Positions 1 through 4,937 of a stretch of DNA of 5,926 nucleotides are shown piece after piece (position 1 is the first letter of the stretch; each line of letters opens with the position of its first letter). The position numbers were made by a program, and so were the translations under genes. The notes below the pieces were generated by a model. That model did no database searches. It saw only the letters and a list, made by a program, of their open reading frames with translations, and was not told where the DNA came from. Location of the stretch: contig JACCSF010000099.1 in NCBI GenBank assembly GCA_013813135.1, positions 1-5,926 of the forward strand, written 5' to 3'. Source of the stretch: Thermoleophilaceae bacterium. GTDB taxonomy: Bacteria > Actinomycetota > Thermoleophilia > Solirubrobacterales > Thermoleophilaceae.

Positions 1-426
1 CTGCGGCCGCGAGCGCTGGCCGAGCAGGAGCGCCTCCAGCGCGAGCGTCCCGTCCCTGTGGTCGAGGCCGAGGGCCGGCGCTGGTGGTGGTTTCGGGACC
101 GCTTCTACTGGGAGGACGAGGGACTGACCGCCCACGACGTGATGGCGCTCGTCGTCGAGCGGGAGCGGCGCCGCCGGCGCAAGCTCGAGCGCGCCCACGC
201 CGCGCTGCACCGCGAGCTGGGCGGCGTGCCGCGCCGCGAGCCGATACCGCGGGCGGCACGGCTTGCGGTGTGGGAGCGCGACGGTGGGCGCTGCGTGGAA
301 TGCGGCAGCGACTTCGACCTCCAGTACGACCATGTCATCCCCTTCTCGATGGGCGGGGCCACGACGGCCGAGAACCTGCAGCTCCTGTGCGCGGGCTGCA
401 ACCGCGACAAGGGCGCCTCGCTCTGA
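1..426 (+). CDS. HNH endonuclease, 5' end outside the window
   Basis: The frame is open from base 1 to the TGA at 424-426, giving 141 visible residues. A GTG at 58 could serve as a start, but coding-like sequence continues upstream of it, so I treat the gene as 5'-partial. The C-terminal half is a compact HNH (McrA-like) nuclease domain, about residues 81-141 from the window edge. It has a first zinc pair C98-x2-C101, the catalytic D110-H111 followed by VIPFSMGG, the central N125, and a second pair C130-x2-C133 followed by N134 and K137. Such domains cut DNA using a divalent metal. The N-terminal part has a tryptophan run (W28-W30), then FRDRFYWEDEGLTAHDV, then a very basic helix (about residues 53-72) that could contact nucleic acid. 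The role is unknown: housekeeping HNH proteins of this size are common in actinobacteria, and nothing nearby indicates an intein, phage or restriction system. Family assignment is firm; function is not. Confidence 0.88.
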   Translation: MRPRALAEQERLQRERPVPVVEAEGRRWWWFRDRFYWEDEGLTAHDVMALVVERERRRRRKLERAHAALHRELGGVPRREPIPRAARLAVWERDGGRCVECGSDFDLQYDHVIPFSMGGATTAENLQLLCAGCNRDKGASL

Positions 427-437
427 GCTGCACTAAC

Positions 438-1109
438 GTGCCGCGGGTGCTTGGGCTCCTCTACGACGTGCACGGCAACCTTCCGGCGCTCGAGGCGGTG
501 CTGGCCGACTGCCCGGCCGAGAGCTTCCTGCTCGGCGGCGACCACGTCGGCTTTGGCGCCTGGCCGCGGGAGACCGCCGAGCGCCTGCGGCAGCTCGACG
601 CGGAATGGATCCGCGGCAACGTCGATCGCTGGCTCGTGGATGCCCCCGACGCGCCGGAGGCGATGCTCGGTGTGATCGAGCGCTCGCGCGAGCTCGCCGG
701 CGAGGAGCTGTCGCGCGAGCTGGCGGCGCTGCCCGAGTCGACCACCCGGGACGGGACGCTCTACTGCCATGCCTCGCCGCTCTCTGACATGGACAGCTTC
801 TACCCCGAGCCCGACGGCACCGACGCCGAGCGGCTGATGGGCGTCGAGGCGCGGCGCGTCGTCTTCGGGCACACCCACCTGCAGTTCATGCGCGAGGGGC
901 CGGGCGGCATCGAGCTGGTCAACCCCGGCAGCGTCGGCATCCCCCTCGACGGCGACCGGCGCGCCGCCTACGCCATCGTCACCGACGACGGGACCATCGA
1001 GCTACGTCGCGTTGAGTACGACTGGCAGGGCGCCGCCCGGGAGGTGCGGGCCAAGGTCGGCGACCTGCCCGCGAAGCGCATCGAGCAGTCACGTTTCGAC
1101 GTGTCCTAG
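438..1109 (+). CDS. Calcineurin-like metallophosphoesterase (YfcE/MJ0936-like)
   Basis: This 223-residue protein has the two-metal phosphoesterase motifs in order: D10-x-H12-GN (YDVHGN rather than the usual SDIHGN), GGD35, GN61-VD, H111, and GH145-TH147. The length and the VNPGSVGIP segment after GHTH (about residues 161-169) are typical of small single-domain YfcE/MJ0936-like phosphodiesterases, which are cytoplasmic and metal-dependent. The His usually seen in GNHD is Val here (GNVD), a replacement that also occurs in other members of this superfamily branch. The start is the GTG at 438, which places DxHGN about ten residues in, as expected; GTG at 447 is an alternative. The frame stays open far upstream, but that sequence is a shadow of the HNH gene. 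It begins 11 bases after the HNH stop, and its TAG shares one base with the next GTG. The substrate cannot be read from sequence. Proximity to a phosphate transporter hints at phosphate release, but this is only inference. Confidence 0.87.
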   Translation: MPRVLGLLYDVHGNLPALEAVLADCPAESFLLGGDHVGFGAWPRETAERLRQLDAEWIRGNVDRWLVDAPDAPEAMLGVIERSRELAGEELSRELAALPESTTRDGTLYCHASPLSDMDSFYPEPDGTDAERLMGVEARRVVFGHTHLQFMREGPGGIELVNPGSVGIPLDGDRRAAYAIVTDDGTIELRRVEYDWQGAAREVRAKVGDLPAKRIEQSRFDVS

Positions 1110-1750
1110 TGGTACGGTCCGGCGCGGTGCGGCTCTCCAGCGTCCTCGCCCCGCGTGACCGCGAATTCTTCGACCTGTTCGAGGAGGCCGGCGGCAACAT
1201 CCTGCGTGCCGCGGGCCTGCTCGAGGAGATGCTCAGGGACTTTCCCGAGCGCAGCGACCTCGCCCGCGACATCCTGATCTGCGAGCAGGACGGCGACCGG
1301 ATCACGCACGACATCATCCAGCGGCTCAACCAGACTTTCGTCACCCCGATCGACCGTGAGGACATCTACGCGCTGGCATCGGCGCTCGACGACGTCGTCG
1401 ACTACACCGAGGAGGTCGCCGACTACCTCGGGCTCTACAAGATCGAGGCGCCGATGGAGCAGGCGCAGGGGCTGGCGCACGTGCTGCACGCCGCCGCGCG
1501 GCAGATCGCCGAGGCGATGCCGCGGCTGCGCGGCTTCAAGGACATCTCGCACTACACGGTGGAGATCAACCGCCTCGAGAACGACGGCGACAGGATCACG
1601 CGCGAGGCGATCGCGTCGCTGTTCGACAACGGCATCGACCCCATGGTGGTGATCCGCTGGAAGGACATCTTCGAGCGCCTCGAGGAGGCGATCGACGCCA
1701 CCGAGCACGTGGCCAACATCCTCGAGGGCATCGTCATCAAGAACTCGTAG
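1109..1750 (+). CDS. DUF47 family PhoU-like protein, PiT accessory
   Basis: This 213-residue, all-helical cytoplasmic protein belongs to the DUF47 (TIGR00153) family, whose genes usually sit directly before a PiT phosphate transporter, as here. Family hallmarks are the N-terminal PRDREFFDLFEEA (about 15-27), EQDGDRITHDI (59-69), the DREDIYALASALDDVVDY stretch (82-99), a second ENDGDRIT (157-164), and the C-terminal WKDIFERLEEAIDATEHVAN ending in ILEGIVIKNS. The paired E/D-x3-D motifs are the metal-binding signature of PhoU-like helical bundles. It is thought to tune or gate the transporter, by analogy with PhoU and the Pst system; that role is family knowledge plus inference. The GTG at 1109 overlaps the previous stop by one base, which suggests coupled translation. 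GTG at 1127 would give MRLSSVLAPRDREFF, which looks more like a usual family N-terminus, and neither start has a good ribosome binding site. The start is therefore uncertain by six residues. Confidence 0.93.
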   Translation: MVRSGAVRLSSVLAPRDREFFDLFEEAGGNILRAAGLLEEMLRDFPERSDLARDILICEQDGDRITHDIIQRLNQTFVTPIDREDIYALASALDDVVDYTEEVADYLGLYKIEAPMEQAQGLAHVLHAAARQIAEAMPRLRGFKDISHYTVEINRLENDGDRITREAIASLFDNGIDPMVVIRWKDIFERLEEAIDATEHVANILEGIVIKNS

Positions 1751-1767
1751 TGGCGGGGGCGGCCTGA

Positions 1768-2880
1768 GTGAGGGGGGAGCTCCTGACCGTGATCATCGTC
1801 GTCGCCACCGCCCTGGCGTTCGACTTCACCAACGGCTTCCACGACACCGCCAACGTCGTCGCCACGTCGATCTCCACGCGCGCGATGGCGCCGCGCCTGG
1901 CGGTTGGCTACGCGGCGATGCTCAACTTCGTCGGCGCCTTCATCTCGCTCAAGGTGGCGGCCACCGTGGCGAGCGACGTGGTCGACCCGGGAGCGATCAC
2001 CCTGCTCGTCGTTTTCGGCGGTCTCGTGGGGGCGATCGCCTGGAACCTGACCACCTGGTACTTCGGCCTCCCCTCGAGCTCCTCGCACGCGCTGATCGGG
2101 GGCATCGTCGGGGCGATGCTGGTCGCGAAGGGGCCCGACGCGGTCTTCTTCGAGGACGGCATCATCGGCAAGGTCATGCTGCCGGCGCTGGTTGCGCCGA
2201 CGCTCGCCTTCGTCGTCGGCGGCGCGTCCATCCTCGTGCTCTATCGGATCGTCGGGCGCCTACGCCCCCGTCCCGTCACCAGCGGCTTCCGCGGCGGGCA
2301 GGTGATCTCCGGCGGCTTGCTGGCGCTCGCCCACGGAACCAACGACGCCCAGAAGACCATGGGCGTGATCGCGCTGGCGCTCGTGGCCTACGGCTCGCTG
2401 CCCGCGAGCGACCCGACGCCCCCGACGTGGGTGGTGGTGTCGGCCGCGGCCGCGATCGCGGTCGGCACGTACGCGGGCGGCTGGCGCATCATCAAGACGA
2501 TGGGCAGCCGGATCCACAAGATGGACTCGGCGCAGGGCTTCGCGGCGCAGGGCGCCGGCGCCGCGGTGATCCTGGCCTCCACGCACGGGGGCTTCCCGCT
2601 GTCCACAACGCACACGATCTCCGGCGCGGTGATCGGCTCCGGCGCCGCCAAGCGGCTCTCGGCGGTGCGCTGGGGCGTGGCGGGCAACATCGTGGTGGCG
2701 TGGATCGTGACGCTGCCCGTCGCGGCCGCCATCGGCGCGCTCACCTACGCCGTTACGCGCCTGTTCGGCACCGGCGCCGCCGGGCCGCTGGTGGTGTCGG
2801 TGCTGATCGTGATCGGGTCGACGCTGCTGTTCTCCAGGCGGGCCCATGAGGCCGCGACGGTCGCACCGGCGGAGGCATGA
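1768..2880 (+). CDS. pit: Inorganic phosphate transporter, PiT family
   Basis: This 370-residue polytopic membrane protein carries both inverted PiT signature repeats. The first is FDFTNGFHDTANVVATSI (residues 18-35) and the second is ALAHGTNDAQKTMGVI (186-201). Each repeat is followed by a serine/threonine-rich re-entrant motif: GLPSSSSHALIGG (100-112) and GGFPLSTTHTISGAVIGSG (274-292). Hydrophobic segments cover most of the length, with a polar stretch between about 241 and 262. PiT proteins import phosphate, often as a metal-phosphate complex with protons or sodium, as constitutive low-affinity uptake. The length matches the shorter bacterial and archaeal members rather than E. coli PitA, which is about 500 residues. 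It lies 17 bases after the DUF47 gene and overlaps the next gene by ATGA. The GTG at 1768 is given as start, but a GGAG-containing purine run at 1771-1779 lies nine bases before GTG 1789, which would shorten the protein by seven residues. Confidence 0.96.
   Translation: MRGELLTVIIVVATALAFDFTNGFHDTANVVATSISTRAMAPRLAVGYAAMLNFVGAFISLKVAATVASDVVDPGAITLLVVFGGLVGAIAWNLTTWYFGLPSSSSHALIGGIVGAMLVAKGPDAVFFEDGIIGKVMLPALVAPTLAFVVGGASILVLYRIVGRLRPRPVTSGFRGGQVISGGLLALAHGTNDAQKTMGVIALALVAYGSLPASDPTPPTWVVVSAAAAIAVGTYAGGWRIIKTMGSRIHKMDSAQGFAAQGAGAAVILASTHGGFPLSTTHTISGAVIGSGAAKRLSAVRWGVAGNIVVAWIVTLPVAAAIGALTYAVTRLFGTGAAGPLVVSVLIVIGSTLLFSRRAHEAATVAPAEA
1771..1779 (+). promoter_or_regulatory. Possible ribosome binding site for a later PiT start
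   Basis: A purine run ending in GGAG lies nine bases upstream of GTG 1789, which is in frame with the transporter. The upstream GTG at 1768 has only a weak G-rich run before it. If this site is used, the transporter begins MIIVVATALAF, which still keeps the first membrane segment and the TNGFHDTAN signature. Confidence 0.4.
2871..2875 (+). promoter_or_regulatory. Ribosome binding site of the small membrane gene
   Basis: GGAGG sits inside the last codons of the transporter gene, just before the tandem ATG codons at 2877 and 2880. It is the clearest Shine-Dalgarno match at any junction in the window. The spacing favours ATG 2880 (four bases) over 2877 (one base). Confidence 0.65.
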
Positions 2881-3116
2881 TGCTCGCCGCCATCGACTGG
2901 GACACGCTGGTCACCGTGATCTGGGCGTCGCTCTTGGCCGGCATCGGCGTGACGGCCGCCTACGGCCTCGCGATCCTGGGCGCCACCCGCGCCGCCGACC
3001 TGGGGCGCGAGGGCCGGGTGGCCGAGGCCGGCGTGTACGCGCTGATCGGCGTGATCGGCCTGGGCACCGTGCTGGCGGCGATCGTGTTCGGGATCGTGGT
3101 CCTCAGCGGCAAGTGA
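2877..3116 (+). CDS. Small two-membrane-segment protein coupled to PiT
   Basis: This 79-residue protein has two predicted membrane helices (about residues 11-36 and 52-76). They are joined by a short charged loop, ATRAADLGREGRVAE (36-50), with net positive charge. By the positive-inside rule the loop should face the cytoplasm, leaving both ends outside; this is inference. No enzyme motif or named family is recognised. The ATG overlaps the transporter stop as ATGA. GGAGG at 2871-2875 lies one base before ATG 2877 and four bases before the adjacent in-frame ATG 2880, so initiation at 2880 is slightly better placed. Tight coupling to PiT suggests a co-produced membrane subunit or helper of the transporter, but this is not shown. 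The reading frame is credible because of its clean hydrophobic pattern, GC-rich third positions and ribosome binding site. Its 3' end overlaps the convergent aminotransferase gene by 14 bases. Confidence 0.8.
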   Translation: MMLAAIDWDTLVTVIWASLLAGIGVTAAYGLAILGATRAADLGREGRVAEAGVYALIGVIGLGTVLAAIVFGIVVLSGK

Positions 3117-4173
3117 GCTCAGCCAGCCTGGCCAGCGCCGATTCGCTCGACCAGGCGCCGACCGAGGCGCGCAGGGTGCCGGTACCCGGCAGCTCGCGCA
3201 CCGCGAAGCCTTCTGTGCGCAGCCGCTCCACCTCGGCGTCCGGGTTCGCCACCTCCCAGCTCACCAGCGTGGACCGCCCGCGCGGGCGCACGCGTGAGCC
3301 GAGCCGGGCGGCGAGGCCGGCGGCCAGCTCCGCCGCGCGCTCCTGCACGGCCACGAGTCCGGGCTGTTCCAGCACGTCGAGCGCGGCCAGCGCCCAGTCC
3401 ACGTGGTGCGCCAGCGGAAAGCCCACGGACAGCCGGCGGGCGTCGGGGTGGAGGTCGAACTCGAGCGCCCGCATGGAATCGGCGAGGTTGTAGTAGCCGG
3501 GCCAGGGCGAGGGCAATGCACCGGCCAGCTCGGCCCTGACATAGAGGTAGCCGAGCCCGTTCGGACCGCACAGCCATTTCTGCCCCGAGGCCGCGTAGAA
3601 GTCGCAGCCGAGCGCCTCGACGTCGACCGCCACGGCGCCCAGGCCCTGCGCGCCGTCGAGCAGCACGAGAGCCGGCGTTGCAGCCAGTGCGACGGCGTCG
3701 ACCACCGCGCCGGTCATCCAGGAGACGTGCGAGCAGGCGACGATCCGCGTCCGGGGCCCTACGGCGGCCGGCAGGTCGACGAAGGGCACCACGCGCACGC
3801 TCACCCCGCGGCGCTCGCGCAGCGCTCCGAGCGGCGCGAGCACGCCCGGGTGTTCCTCCTCGCTGGTGAGCACCTCGTCGTCCGGCCCCAGATCGAGTGC
3901 GGCAAGCACCGCGTTCACGCCGTCGGTGGTCGAGCCGGTGAGCGCCAGCTCGCCGAGCTCCGCGCCGATCAGCGCGGCGACGCGCCCGCGCAACAGGTCG
4001 CTTCGCTCAACGCACTCGTCGAAGAAGGCCTTGCCGCTGCGGCCCTCCTCGAGCTGGCGCCGCAGCGACGCGAGCGTCGCCTCGTAACCCTGCCGCGGGA
4101 TCGGTCCGTTTGTGCCCGCGTTGAGGTACTCGGTCCGTTCGAACACGGGGAACTGGGCGCGCAGGTCGTCCAC
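3103..4173 (-). CDS. Class V aminotransferase-fold PLP-dependent enzyme
   Basis: This is a 356-residue fold-type I PLP enzyme of the NifS/SufS-like superfamily. Visible elements are the substrate-side YLNAGTNGPIPR (16-27), the phosphate-binding TGSTTDGVNAVL (79-90), SEEEH108 with the ring-stacking His, LLDGAQ with D173 and Q176, and ASGQK199-WLCGPNGLGYLYV, where K199 should form the Schiff base. R335 in TLRASVG is the likely carboxylate-binding Arg. The C-terminal R-x-GHHC-type loop with the persulfide cysteine of SufS-type desulfurases is absent, so it is probably not a true cysteine desulfurase. A cysteine/cystine C-S lyase, an EgtE-like lyase or an isopenicillin N epimerase-like enzyme fit better, and the substrate is open. 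The GTG at 4173-4171 is well supported, because an in-frame TAG (4188-4186) lies only four codons upstream. It diverges from the hydrolase gene across 29 bases and is probably transcribed alone. Confidence 0.9.
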   Translation of the reverse strand: MDDLRAQFPVFERTEYLNAGTNGPIPRQGYEATLASLRRQLEEGRSGKAFFDECVERSDLLRGRVAALIGAELGELALTGSTTDGVNAVLAALDLGPDDEVLTSEEEHPGVLAPLGALRERRGVSVRVVPFVDLPAAVGPRTRIVACSHVSWMTGAVVDAVALAATPALVLLDGAQGLGAVAVDVEALGCDFYAASGQKWLCGPNGLGYLYVRAELAGALPSPWPGYYNLADSMRALEFDLHPDARRLSVGFPLAHHVDWALAALDVLEQPGLVAVQERAAELAAGLAARLGSRVRPRGRSTLVSWEVANPDAEVERLRTEGFAVRELPGTGTLRASVGAWSSESALARLAELTCR

Positions 4174-4182
4174 AGCCGCTGG

Positions 4183-4188
4183 ATACTA
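4183..4188 (-). promoter_or_regulatory. Possible -10 element of the aminotransferase gene
   Basis: On the minus strand these bases read TAGTAT, which fits the TANNNT pattern common for actinobacterial -10 boxes. Transcription would begin about seven bases on, near 4176, almost at the GTG (4173), giving a nearly leaderless mRNA. No convincing -35 box is visible. The site lies in the 29-base gap between the divergent genes. It is a weak call, supported mainly by position. Confidence 0.3.
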
Positions 4189-4202
4189 GGCTTCGGCGCG
4201 CG

Positions 4203-4937
4203 GTGATCATCGAACGCTCCATGAGCGACCAATGGCTGTCGAACACCTACCTGGTGGCAGACCAGGAGGGCGGGTCGGCCGTGGTCGTCGACGCCGGCGG
4301 TCCGTGCGCTCCGCTGCTGGAGGCGGCCGCGCGACTCGGCGTTCACGTGCGGACGCTCCTGCTCACCCATCGCCATCACGACCATGTGGCGGAGGCGGAC
4401 GTGTGGCAGGACGCCGAGGTGCTGGCCCACCCGGTCGAGGCCGAACAGCTCCAGGGCGTGGACCGGACGATCGAGCCCGGCGAGACGCTGGAGGTCGGCG
4501 GGCTGCACGTGGAGACGCTGCACACGCCGGGGCACACCGCCGGGATGCTGAACTTCGTGATCAACGGCGACGACGTGTTCACGGGGGACACGCTCTTCAG
4601 GCGCTCGGTCGGCGGCGTACGCGCGCCCGGGTCGACGAACTTTGCCGACCTCAAGCATTCGATTATGGACGTGCTGATGAAGCTGCCGCACGAGATGCGC
4701 GTGCAGCCCGGCCACACCGATCCGACCACGATCGGCGACGAGTGGGAGAACAACGCCTTCATTCGCCTCTGGCGCGGCCTGGACGAGGAGGGCGACGAGC
4801 CCTGCACGGTCTGGGACCAGGACGCGACGCTCGTCCTCTGGGCGCCTGACTACGACGGCGGGCACAAGGCCTGGGTGCGCTGGCCGGACGGCAGCGACGA
4901 CATCGTTCCGGGCAGCCAGGTCGTGCGCCCGGGGTGA
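4203..4937 (+). CDS. Metallo-beta-lactamase-fold hydrolase, glyoxalase II-like
   Basis: This 244-residue protein is of the glyoxalase II/ETHE1-like branch. Residues 1-30 (MIIERSMSDQWLSNTYLVAD, then AVVVDAGG) are a typical N-terminal beta sheet. The metal site is complete: H56-x-H58-x-D60-H61 in LTHRHHDHV, H111 in TPGHTAG, D129 in FTGDTLF, and H171 in PGHTDPTTIGDEWENN. All ligands for two metals are present, so a hydrolase such as a thioesterase is likely; a persulfide dioxygenase is possible. The core ends near residue 195. Residues 196-244 form an extra Trp-rich segment (CTVWDQDATLVLWAPDYDGG, then KAWVRWPDGSDDIVPGSQV) that looks like a small beta-strand domain and is not part of the usual fold. 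GTG 4203 is preferred because the IIERSMSDQWLSNTYLV N-terminus fits the family; ATG 4221 would delete the first strand. Its stop overlaps the fumarylacetoacetase start as GTGA, so the two are probably co-transcribed. The substrate is unknown. Confidence 0.9.
   Translation: MIIERSMSDQWLSNTYLVADQEGGSAVVVDAGGPCAPLLEAAARLGVHVRTLLLTHRHHDHVAEADVWQDAEVLAHPVEAEQLQGVDRTIEPGETLEVGGLHVETLHTPGHTAGMLNFVINGDDVFTGDTLFRRSVGGVRAPGSTNFADLKHSIMDVLMKLPHEMRVQPGHTDPTTIGDEWENNAFIRLWRGLDEEGDEPCTVWDQDATLVLWAPDYDGGHKAWVRWPDGSDDIVPGSQVVRPG

Noticed and set aside
84..437. Upstream extension of the phosphoesterase frame
   Set aside because: This part is Arg/Ala/Pro-rich, overlaps the HNH nuclease domain in another frame, and would put over 100 residues before DxHGN. 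The GTG at 438 is the sensible start.
105..878. Long minus-strand open frame opposite the HNH and phosphoesterase genes
   Set aside because: It is rich in Arg and Pro with no domain motif and spans two well-supported genes on the other strand. Such shadows are expected in GC-rich DNA.
1106..1708. Minus-strand frame of about 200 codons opposite the DUF47 gene
   Set aside because: It mirrors the DUF47 coding sequence, has no recognisable motif, and DUF47 is strongly supported on the plus strand.
3117..3180. Possible terminator hairpin after the small membrane gene
   Set aside because: Only short stems such as GCCAG/CTGGC with a one-base loop were seen, with no T-run, and the region codes for the aminotransferase C-terminus.
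2846..3493. Plus-strand frame of about 215 codons across the end of PiT, the small gene and the aminotransferase tail
   Set aside because: The composition is Arg/Ser/Ala-rich without any motif, and it crosses three better-supported genes.
4102..4139. Direct repeat CGGTCCGTT at 4102-4110 and 4131-4139
   Set aside because: Both copies are inside the aminotransferase N-terminal codons and nine bases in GC-rich coding DNA can recur by chance.
4121..4187. Plus-strand promoter for the hydrolase (TTGAGG at 4121, GATACT at 4182)
   Set aside because: The two elements are far too widely spaced to act together and GATACT alone is a poor match, so no plus-strand promoter can be placed.
3403..4206. Plus-strand frame of about 267 codons opposite the aminotransferase
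   Set aside because: It is antisense to clear PLP-enzyme motifs and its translation matches no family I recognise.
3969..4865. Minus-strand frame of about 298 codons opposite the MBL hydrolase
   Set aside because: It is antisense to the complete metal-binding motif set of the hydrolase and also runs into the aminotransferase out of frame.
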